DNA from: Parcubacteria group bacterium RIFCSPHIGHO2_01_FULL_47_10b
GTDB lineage: Bacteria > Patescibacteriota > Minisyncoccia > 2-01-FULL-47-10
Direction of reading: 5' to 3'
DNA length: 8,205 nt
Assembly (NCBI GenBank): GCA_001824325.1
Contig: MHXC01000033.1
Location: 44,779-52,983 of the forward strand
Both the position numbers and the translations under genes were made by a program. Below the pieces are notes generated by a model, which worked only from the letters and a program-made list of their open reading frames with translations, was not told where the DNA came from and ran no database searches. Shown one piece after another: positions 1 through 5,075 of the stretch. The stretch's first letter is position 1. Each line of letters starts with the position of its first letter.

Positions 1-201
1 CTTAGTGAACCGAAGGTGCTCAATAGAATGGGCCCAAGACACCAAATAAAAGTTACCCTGGGGATAACAAATGTTGTCCCGTTCCGATAGTAATATCGGG
101 ACAAGTATTCGGCTAAAAACGGTGAACCCGTCATTATTATTGTTTGGATTTTGTATGGCAATATGTTATACTGATCAAACTAATTGATAATCGGCAACAC
201 C

Positions 202-852
202 GTGGGAAGTCGGAGGCAATTAACACAGAAGCAACGAAATCTCGTGATCGGAACACTGCTCGGTGACGGCTACTTGCAATCAACTGGCAGCGAAAATGCC
301 CGATTACGAATCGAACACAGCGCGAAGCAAGGGTTCTATACAACATGGAAGTATGAGCAGTTACGAGCATTCGTAACACATACACCGGTTTATTTGACCC
401 GCGTTAACACTGTGTATCAATCGAGCTATCATTATGCTCGATTTCAAACAGTCACATTACCTGAATTTGGACTATTGCAGAAACTTTATTACCGGCATGG
501 TACGAAAGTGATTCCACGCATAGTAGAAGATCTATTGAACAATCCTTTGTCGCTCGCGGTATGGTATATGGATGATGGATATTTTTATCGCAAAGATAAA
601 AACGTTCATATCTATTTATCAAAATACCGTAAGTCGGATGTCCGGAGATTGTTATTGTGTCTTAAGCGGAATTTTGCACTTTATCCACGATTCAAGGTAA
701 AAAAACGAGGCGCTGAAAGAAGCTTATTCTTTGGCGTTCGAGAGACGAAAAAATTATTCGCGCTCATCTCCCCGTTTGTCGTGAAAGGTTTCGAATATAA
801 ATTGCCCCTTGACCCTGTAGAGACTACTCTGACTTCGTTCAAGTCAAGGTGA
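202..852 (+). CDS. LAGLIDADG homing endonuclease of intron 1
   Basis: A 216-residue, two-motif LAGLIDADG protein of the I-SceI-like type (LAGLIDADG_2 family). It should cut an intronless 23S gene near the 2449 site and so drive homing of intron 1; a maturase role is also possible. Motif 1 is LVIGTLLGDGY (residues 14-24, catalytic Asp22). Motif 2 is LSLAVWYMDDG (116-126, Asp124/125). Between them lies the family block TTWKYEQLRAFV (47-58). Two motifs in one chain imply a monomeric enzyme. GTG 202 is chosen because the same GTG-GGA-AGT/C context opens the genes in introns 2 and 4. A TTG at 184 is in frame but lies in the P5 arm. No clear Shine-Dalgarno is seen. The last 14 or so codons run through the P7 strand, so coding and ribozyme sequence overlap. 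Both catalytic motifs look intact. Confidence 0.9.
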   Translation: MGSRRQLTQKQRNLVIGTLLGDGYLQSTGSENARLRIEHSAKQGFYTTWKYEQLRAFVTHTPVYLTRVNTVYQSSYHYARFQTVTLPEFGLLQKLYYRHGTKVIPRIVEDLLNNPLSLAVWYMDDGYFYRKDKNVHIYLSKYRKSDVRRLLLCLKRNFALYPRFKVKKRGAERSLFFGVRETKKLFALISPFVVKGFEYKLPLDPVETTLTSFKSR

Positions 853-910
853 TGGTGTGCAGAAATGGCAGTGAGTATGTGCATAAGCACAAACACCATA
901 ATACGCCGAC
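851..910 (+). repeat. 60-nt block shared by introns 1, 3 and 5, copy in intron 1
   Basis: This block begins GATGGTGTGCAGAAATGG and ends TACGCCGAC. It differs from the intron 3 copy at only one of 60 positions. It contains a TGTGC/GCACA hairpin and the 3' strand of P3, and lies between P7 and P3', where IA introns carry extra helices. Confidence 0.9.
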
Positions 911-1079
911 CCCAATTATTTTGAAGCTCAATAATTGGGATGAAGATATAGTCCGCACTCATAGAAATATGGGAGTTATGTGAACAGGCTAGTCGCTCCT
1001 GAGAGTTCATATCGACGGAGCGGTTCGGCACCTCGATGTCGGCTCACCGCATCCCCCCGCTGAAGCAGGTGGGAAGGGT

Positions 1080-1935
1080 AAGAACAGAATCAAGCCCTAA
1101 TCGACTTATAACGGTGAAGCCGTAAGTCATTATAATGTTTGAGAAATGTATGGTATAATGACACGGTAATACCGTGGGAAGTTTACGACAAACAATGATT
1201 TCATCAAGAGAAAATGCAATTATCATAGGCACAATTCTTGGTGATGGCCACCTACGGCCGATGAAAAGTTCTGCGCGCTTGGAAGTAGTTCACTGTGAGG
1301 CGCAGAAACAATACGTATTTTGGAAATATCATGAGTTGAGGCGATTCGTCGGAGCAACTCCGCATCGAATTGTAATCAGCGACGATCGATATCAGAAAAA
1401 GTACGTTCAGTGGCGGTTTAAGACACTGATGCACGATGTATTCAGAGATTACCGACGCACATTTCATCTGGCAAATGGTAGGAAGGCAATCCCAAAGAAT
1501 ATTGCATCTTTGCTGACCTCGTCCCTGAGTCTTGCAACATGGTTTATGGATGACGGCGGTAGAAGAAATGATAGTTATGGATTGTTTCTTAATACACTTT
1601 CGTTCACAAAGCGAGAGCATGGGGTGTTAAGAAAATGTTTGAAAGAAAATTTTTCTCTTGATTCACGTATTCATTGGATACAAGATGGATACCGACTGTA
1701 TATACCAAGCAAAGATGCTAAGCATTTTTGTGAATTAGTATATCCATTCATTATTCCACCAATGAGATACAAGTTGTCGTATAACCCCGTAACGACTTCG
1801 TTTGCTCGACTCGATCGAGCACGAGATAGAAAGGGAACAAGACGGAAGCAGAACTTTCTATAACACGTCGGGATGTGTGTTGAAATTACACACCTCAAGA
1901 TATAGTCTGTGCCATGAGAAATCATGGGTAAAACG
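1080..1935 (+). ncRNA. Group I intron 2, after 23S position 2546, with LAGLIDADG gene
   Basis: Exon AGGGU (1075-1079) pairs with guide GCCCU (1094-1098), with U·G at the cut. The intron ends in G1935, and the exon resumes TTGGCTGTTCGCCAA, restoring the stem under the A-loop. P3 is CGAC 1102-1105 with GTCG 1867-1870, a compensatory change from intron 1. P5 is GTCATTATA/TATAATGAC. The R-side P7 strand lies in CCCCGTAACGACTT (1785-1798), and the S motif AAGATATAGTC is at 1897-1907. P8 is a TGTGT/ACACA hairpin (1875-1892). The P7-P3' block differs from introns 1, 3 and 5: it has GCTCGA/TCGAGC and ATAGAAAG/CTTTCTAT hairpins, both inside the endonuclease reading frame. Confidence 0.92.
1174..1863 (+). 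CDS. LAGLIDADG homing endonuclease of intron 2
   Basis: A 229-residue I-SceI-like protein with two LAGLIDADG motifs: IIIGTILGDGH (residues 16-26, Asp24) and LSLATWFMDDG (118-128, Asp126/127). The shared family block VFWKYHELRRFV (48-59) and the PKNIASLL segment before motif 2 match the other two proteins in layout, though sequence identity is clearly limited. It probably cleaves the 23S gene at the A-loop stem around 2546. GTG 1174 sits in the conserved ACCGTGGGAAG core motif; an alternative ATG at 1195 would remove seven residues but keep motif 1. The C-terminal 30 or so residues are basic (DRARDRKGTRRKQ). They are translated from the P7 strand and two structural hairpins, so this tail may exist because of ribozyme constraints rather than for enzyme function. 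Confidence 0.9.
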   Translation: MGSLRQTMISSRENAIIIGTILGDGHLRPMKSSARLEVVHCEAQKQYVFWKYHELRRFVGATPHRIVISDDRYQKKYVQWRFKTLMHDVFRDYRRTFHLANGRKAIPKNIASLLTSSLSLATWFMDDGGRRNDSYGLFLNTLSFTKREHGVLRKCLKENFSLDSRIHWIQDGYRLYIPSKDAKHFCELVYPFIIPPMRYKLSYNPVTTSFARLDRARDRKGTRRKQNFL

Positions 1936-1964
1936 TTGGCTGTTCGCCAATTAAAGCGGTACGT

Positions 1965-2251
1965 GAAACATCGCGTCCTCTGATGGAAACATCAGAGTGG
2001 AAATCGGCTTATAACGGTGAAACCCAGAAAAGTTAACCCAAGTTCTGGGCAATACCGTGGGAAGTCATTTTGTTTTTACAAAATTGACCCCGTAACGACT
2101 TGATCGTTTATACGATCGGATGGTGTACAGAAATGGCAGTGAGTATGTGCATAAGCACAAACACCATAATACGCCGACGTCCAGAGTAGTGATTAACAAA
2201 CTCTGGATGAAGATATAGTCTATGCTTCTGGTAACAGAAGAAAATAACATG
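1965..2251 (+). ncRNA. Group I intron 3, after 23S position 2575, without ORF
   Basis: This 287-nt intron is the smallest of the five. Exon ACGU (1961-1964) pairs with guide GCGU (1973-1976), including U·G. It ends in G2251, after which the exon continues GAGCTGGGT. P3 is TCGGC 2004-2008 with GCCGA 2173-2177. The core motif ACCGTGGGAAG is at 2054-2064, CCCCGTAACGACTT at 2088-2101 and AAGATATAGTC at 2210-2220. P8 is the hairpin CCAGAGT/ACTCTGG. Where introns 1, 2 and 4 hold endonuclease genes, this one has only a P6 hairpin, GTCATTTTGT/ACAAAATTGAC. It is therefore either an ancestral ORF-less form or one that lost its gene cleanly. Mobility would need an enzyme in trans or reverse splicing. 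Confidence 0.92.
2119..2178 (+). repeat. 60-nt shared block, copy in intron 3
   Basis: This copy is 59/60 identical to 851-910 and 57/60 identical to 3444-3503. It holds the TGTGCATAAGCACA hairpin and the P3 strand GCCGA. Confidence 0.9.
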
Positions 2252-2260
2252 GAGCTGGGT
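2252..2260 (+). other. Nine-nucleotide 23S rRNA exon between introns 3 and 4
   Basis: GAGCTGGGT matches E. coli 2576-2584. It is bounded upstream by the terminal G of intron 3 and downstream by the start of intron 4. Six of its nine bases (CTGGGT) form P1 with the intron 4 guide GCCCAG (2273-2278). The next base in mature rRNA is U2585, a peptidyl transferase centre nucleotide. Confidence 0.9.
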
Positions 2261-3135
2261 AAGTGAAAATGAGCCCAGTATAAACTAGCTCATAACGGTG
2301 AAGCCGTAGTATCTATTGTTTGGATTCTGTGGAAATATGTTATACTAATCCAATAATAGGTAACCGGTAATACCGTGGGAAGCCCGACAATACAATTCTC
2401 ACAATTTCAGAAAGATATCTTAATTGGCTGTTTACTCGGAGATGGTCGGCTTGAGTGCAGGTCAAAACAAGGCACAGCACGATTAAGAATTCACCAAGGA
2501 GATAAGCAGAAAGGTTTAGCGTTTTGGAAATATCAGATTTTTGAAAACATAGTTACTAGAAAGCCCCGCAGAATTATCTGTGATAGGCGAAGCAAGATAC
2601 TATATTCATGGTATTTCCACACGAAAACCCTTGATGTGCTTGGTAACTACCATCGATTGTTTTACAGGAATCAAATAAAAATTGTACCTAAAACGATTGA
2701 TCAGTTGCTTTCTCCCCAATCACTCGCAGCATGGTTCATGGACGATGGATGCAATGACCGCGGAACCGCTATTCTCAACACTCAAAGTTTCTCTGTGAAC
2801 GATCAGAAGTGCTTGCTGAAAGTATTTTGTGAGAGATTTGGCATCGAAGGATACTTATCAAAAGATAGAGATAAATTTCGGATACAGTTTACCACTGCAT
2901 CATCGAAATTGTTTCTTCATCTTGTAAAGGATAACGTCATTCCTTCAATGCAATACAAAGTCGGTCACCCGTAACGACTTTTCGCACTGTGCGAAAGGTG
3001 GTGGAACGATAATGGCAGTGAGTACATGCTTGCAGTGTAATAATTACTGCGAAGCATAACCATCACAACACGCTAGCTCGGCCAAACGGCTGAGAAGGTA
3101 TAGTCTATACTGTTGGAAACAACAGACAAAATATG
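2261..3135 (+). ncRNA. Group I intron 4, after 23S position 2584, with LAGLIDADG gene
   Basis: Exon CUGGGU pairs over six bases with guide GCCCAG (2273-2278), U·G at the cut. The intron ends in G3135 and the exon resumes TCAGACCGTCGCGAGACAG. P3 is CTAGC 2285-2289 with GCTAG 3072-3076, fully compensated relative to the other introns. P5 is a long arm with ATTGTTTGGATT opposite AATCCAATAAT. The core motif ACCGTGGGAAG is at 2372-2382. The R motif GTAACGACTT is at 2971-2980 and the S motif at 3095-3105 is AAGGTATAGTC, with one base changed from the other copies. P8 is a short GCC/GGC hairpin (3081-3090). The P7-P3' block is diverged from introns 1, 3 and 5 but keeps GGCAGTGAGTA. Confidence 0.92.
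2375..2974 (+). CDS. LAGLIDADG homing endonuclease of intron 4
   Basis: A 199-residue two-motif LAGLIDADG protein of the same I-SceI-like type: ILIGCLLGDGR (residues 15-25, Asp23) and QSLAAWFMDDG (115-125, Asp123/124), with the block AFWKYQIFENIV at 49-60. It is predicted to cut intronless 23S DNA around 2584/2585, at the peptidyl transferase centre. The GTG start falls in the intron core motif ACCGTGGGAAG, as in the other two genes. The stop TAA (2972-2974) is part of the conserved P7 sequence CCCGTAACGACTT, so both ends of the gene use conserved ribozyme bases. It is the shortest of the three because it does not read through P7. An LAGLIDADG recognition site normally spans about 20 bp, so it would take in exon bases on both sides of intron 3's insertion point. 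Confidence 0.9.
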   Translation: MGSPTIQFSQFQKDILIGCLLGDGRLECRSKQGTARLRIHQGDKQKGLAFWKYQIFENIVTRKPRRIICDRRSKILYSWYFHTKTLDVLGNYHRLFYRNQIKIVPKTIDQLLSPQSLAAWFMDDGCNDRGTAILNTQSFSVNDQKCLLKVFCERFGIEGYLSKDRDKFRIQFTTASSKLFLHLVKDNVIPSMQYKVGHP

Positions 3136-3206
3136 TCAGACCGTCGCGAGACAGGTTGGTCCCTATCTGCTGCGAGCGCCGATACTTGAGAAGACTCGTC
3201 CCTAGT

Positions 3207-3571
3207 AAACATTTGCTACTTCACGGAGAGATCCGTGATGACAATGTGGCTAATAACGGTGAAATCTTCATTATTTTTGAGTCCGTTGATAATCATCATT
3301 GATGTGGTCCATCAGTGGAGATACAATGTACTTGAGGACTCAAAAAAATAAGACAATACCGTGGGAAGTCAATCAGCATTAAAATGCTTGGTTTGACCCC
3401 GTAACGACTTGATTGCGCGCTGTTACATATAAACACGCGATCAGATGGTGTACAGAAATGGCAGTGAGTATGTGCAAAAGCACAAACACCATAACACGCC
3501 AACGCCCTCGCTTTCGAGATGAAAGACGGGCGAAGATATAGTCTGCGCCATTAGAAATAATGGAGTACGTG
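3207..3571 (+). ncRNA. Group I intron 5, after 23S position 2656 (sarcin-ricin loop), without ORF
   Basis: Exon UAGU (3203-3206) pairs with guide GCUA (3215-3218), U·G at the cut; this P1 is the weakest of the five. The intron ends in G3571, and the exon continues ACGAGAGGACC, so ligation restores AGTACGAGAGGA. P3 is TGGC 3247-3250 with GCCA 3498-3501. P5 contains a long stem with GAGTCC opposite GGACTC (about 3281 and 3336). The core motif is at 3358-3368, CCCCGTAACGACTT at 3397-3410 and AAGATATAGTC at 3533-3543. P6 holds only a small hairpin (AGCAT/ATGCT) in place of a gene. P8 has CGCCC/GGGCG with an inner CTTTC/GAAAG helix. Confidence 0.9.
3444..3503 (+). repeat. 60-nt shared block, copy in intron 5
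   Basis: Three differences from the intron 3 copy. One of them (GCCGA to GCCAA) is matched by a change in the P3 partner (TCGGC to TGGC), so pairing is kept. Confidence 0.88.
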
Positions 3572-3826
3572 ACGAGAGGACCGGGATGAACAGACCTCTG
3601 GTGTACCTGCTGTCGTGCCAACGGCATCGCAGGGTAGCTATGTCTGGTAGGGATAAGCGCTGAAAGCATCTAAGCACGAAACCCGCTTCAAGATTAGGTA
3701 TCACAGACCCCTGGGAGACTACCAGGTTGATAGGGTGCAGGTGTACGCGCAGTAATGCGTTTAGCCGAGCACTACTAATGGTCATTACAGGAACCATAGA
3801 GATCCTAGGTTATTGTTTTGCTGGGC

Positions 3827-3906
3827 ATGTGCGCTAAAGCACACATCGCACAACAGCTTGACAATCTCGATTACAAAAATTGCGCAAAGCCATTTCGGCA
3901 ATGCGC
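3827..3906 (+). other. 23S-5S spacer hairpins
   Basis: The spacer between 23S and 5S (about 3804-3928) carries no tRNA. Two hairpins are visible: TGTGC/GCACA (3828-3843), and GCGCA-AA-GCC with GGC-AA-TGCGC (3882-3906), which has a symmetric AA/AA internal loop. They are plausible processing or antitermination elements; no specific signal is recognised. Confidence 0.5.
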
Positions 3907-3908
3907 GC

Positions 3909-3932
3909 CATACAAGGAAAAAGCCTTGTATG
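3909..3932 (+). other. Perfect 9-bp hairpin at the 5' edge of 5S rRNA
   Basis: CATACAAGG, loop AAAAAG, CCTTGTATG. The 3' arm is also the outer part of the helix that closes 5S, so the two folds exclude each other. Confidence 0.7.
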
Positions 3933-4062
3933 TTGGTGATTCTAGCGGAGAGGGTCCACCCGATCCCATTCCGAACTCGGAAGTTAAGCTCTCCAGCCCC
4001 GATGATACTTCACTCGCAAGGGTGCGGGACAGTAGGACGTCGCCAACATACAGGGCTTTTTT
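3918..4062 (+). terminator. Extended 5S closing helix ending in a T-run
   Basis: Outside helix I the pairing continues: GCCTTGTATGTTGG (3923-3936) faces CCAACATACAGGGC (4043-4056) with one T·G pair, and AAAAA (3918-3922) faces TTTTTT (4057-4062). The result is a pre-5S processing stem that finishes in six T residues, so it may also terminate the rRNA operon. It is not a classic short terminator hairpin because it encloses the whole 5S. Confidence 0.55.
3929..4050 (+). rRNA. 5S ribosomal RNA
   Basis: The conserved 5S core is plain: CCACCCGATCCCATTCCG, then GAACTCGGAAGTTAAGC, and a 3' half ending GTAGGACGTCGCC. Helix I pairs TATGTTGG (3929-3936) with CCAACATA (4043-4050). Length is about 120 nt, normal for bacteria; the exact ends are uncertain by a few bases because the closing helix continues outward. 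It lies about 125 nt downstream of 23S, as in a standard rRNA operon. It provides the ribosomal large-subunit 5S RNA in the central protuberance. Confidence 0.96.
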
Positions 4063-4085
4063 GCGTTTTAATAGAATGGTATAAT
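4057..4085 (+). promoter_or_regulatory. Promoter with TATAAT box, giving a nearly leaderless mRNA
   Basis: A consensus -10 TATAAT is at 4080-4085. The -35 region is the T-run at 4057-4062 with 17-nt spacing and is weak. The ATG at 4092 lies six bases beyond the -10 box, where transcription would normally start. Confidence 0.6.
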
Positions 4086-4091
4086 ACACTC

Positions 4092-4961
4092 ATGCTTACT
4101 CGCATTTTCAATTGGTGGCACAGCTACAGCCGAAGCACGCGTAAGCGCTGGTATATTGGCATTGTATATGGCCTACTCGCCTCCGCGTTCATTTTTTCGA
4201 TATATAACGCATTTTTTGCTGTCCATCCAACATGCTCCGACGGCGTAAAGAATGGCGCAGAACTTGACGTTGACTGCGGCGGTACCTGTTCACAGTTGTG
4301 TTTGTTCCAGCGAGTTCAAAAAATCCGTATCCTCGAAAAGGCCGCGATTCCGACCAGGCCTGACTACTATGACTTATACACAGTCATTCAAAACCCCAAT
4401 CCAACGTCGGGTATTGAGGATTTACGATATACATTCGAAGTGTTTGATGGAACCGGAGCATCAGTTGCAAAGCGTTCCGGCCGTACGTTTTTATTGCCTA
4501 ATGCAGAAAAATATATCGTAGAGCCGGCAGTAAAATTAGAAGAGCCGCCCGCACAAGTAAATATCACCTTTCAACCAATTTCGTGGCGCGACCTGACCAA
4601 CTATATCCAGCCCGAGGTATTCGCGCGCAATAAGGAGATTCATTCGACGCCGTCACTTGAGCAGTCGGGGATGGAGCTTACGGGGTTGGTCAATAACAAG
4701 TCGGACATTGATTTTCAGGATATTGTCATTACCGTGATCGTGCGGGAGCAATTCAGCGATGAGGTCGTGGCGGTGAATCGCACTGATATGCAAACGTTAC
4801 GGGCGAGCGAGGAACGACGATTTGTCGTAAATTGGCCTTTTACTTTCAGCGCTTCAAGCCCGCAGATCGAAGTTCAAGCCGAAACGAACGTATTTGACAA
4901 CGACAACTTTATCCGTGAAAGTGGTATTACGGTGAGCGACCCATTCTTTTCAGGGCAGTAA
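4092..4961 (+). CDS. Membrane-anchored protein with extracellular DCGG cysteine motif
   Basis: A 289-residue protein, not assigned to a named family. A basic, aromatic N-terminus (residues 1-20) precedes one transmembrane segment (about 20-44, YIGIVYGLLASAFIFSIYNA), which by the positive-inside rule puts the rest outside the cell. Directly after the membrane comes CSDGVKNGAELDVDCGGTC (48-66) plus Cys70, a four-cysteine motif that recurs in surface proteins of candidate-phylum bacteria, often next to the membrane. The remainder (about 75-289) is rich in alternating hydrophobic residues and reads like one or two beta-sandwich domains, an inference. ATG 4092 is chosen because it starts just before the membrane segment and just after a TATAAT box; the frame is open further upstream, but that stretch is 5S and spacer. 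It precedes rodA and may share its transcript, suggesting an envelope role. Confidence 0.87.
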   Translation: MLTRIFNWWHSYSRSTRKRWYIGIVYGLLASAFIFSIYNAFFAVHPTCSDGVKNGAELDVDCGGTCSQLCLFQRVQKIRILEKAAIPTRPDYYDLYTVIQNPNPTSGIEDLRYTFEVFDGTGASVAKRSGRTFLLPNAEKYIVEPAVKLEEPPAQVNITFQPISWRDLTNYIQPEVFARNKEIHSTPSLEQSGMELTGLVNNKSDIDFQDIVITVIVREQFSDEVVAVNRTDMQTLRASEERRFVVNWPFTFSASSPQIEVQAETNVFDNDNFIRESGITVSDPFFSGQ

Positions 4962-5075
4962 GCGCAACTTTCGTAATAATTCGGCGCTATCGAAACTCAT
5001 CACCGCACGTTTATTTTTACACTACTGCGCAAATTCGATTGGGTAGTTCTTGGCTCAATAGCGATTCTAGTCAGC

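Larger units (their letters stand above)
66..982 (+). ncRNA. Group I intron 1, after 23S position 2449, with LAGLIDADG gene
   Basis: The 5' exon ends in GGGAU (61-65), which pairs with the guide GUCCC (76-80) including the diagnostic U·G pair. The intron ends in G982, and the downstream exon AACAGGCT continues the 23S. P4 is ACGGTG/CACCGT. P3 is TCGGC 109-113 with GCCGA 905-909. P7 is GACTA near 821-825 with TAGTC inside AAGATATAGTC (943-953). P8 is a perfect hairpin CCAATTATT/AATAATTGG (912-938). A long A/T-rich P5 arm spans about 130-193. The endonuclease gene occupies the P6 loop. The extra hairpin block between P7 and P3' suggests subgroup IA, an inference. U2449 is a recurrent insertion site for organellar group I introns. 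Confidence 0.93.
1..3803 (+). rRNA. 23S ribosomal RNA, 3' part, interrupted by five group I introns
   Basis: The exon pieces are 1-65, 983-1079, 1936-1964, 2252-2260, 3136-3206 and 3572 to about 3803. Joined, they read as domains V and VI of bacterial 23S rRNA from about E. coli 2385. Recognisable landmarks are the GGGGAT|AACAGGCT junction around U2449, the CACCTCGATGTCGG segment (2497-2509), the A-loop GGCTGTTCGCC (2549-2559), GAGCTGGGT|TCAGA before A2602, and the sarcin-ricin loop CTAGT|ACGAGAGGACC. The gene is 5'-partial because its start lies outside the window. The 3' end is uncertain by roughly 5-10 nt, because the 5' strand of terminal helix H1 cannot be seen. The last exon is about 20 nt shorter than in E. 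coli, mainly in domain VI, which fits reduced ribosomes of small-genome bacteria. The RNA is functional only after five excisions. Confidence 0.96.

Noticed and set aside
184..201. TTG at 184 as start of the intron 1 endonuclease
   Set aside because: It lies in the P5 arm, and all three genes share the GTG in the core motif, so GTG 202 is more likely.
681..1031. Minus-strand open frame over intron 1 and 23S sequence
   Set aside because: It runs across the ribozyme core and a conserved rRNA exon and has no recognisable protein character.
66..3571. Archaeal-type bulge-helix-bulge introns or group II introns
   Set aside because: Guide pairing with U·G, terminal G, P3/P7 pseudoknot and AAGATATAGTC motifs are group I features. 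No domain V or reverse transcriptase is present.
3296..3797. Several overlapping minus-strand open frames of 68-118 codons
   Set aside because: They cover intron 5 and the last 23S exon, whose RNA function explains the sequence.
3804..3928. A tRNA gene in the 23S-5S spacer
   Set aside because: The stem-loops there do not form a cloverleaf, and no TTCRA-type T-loop is seen.
3813..4091. Upstream extension of the 4092 protein, giving 382 residues
   Set aside because: The extra 93 codons are spacer and 5S rRNA. The membrane helix and the promoter both favour ATG 4092.
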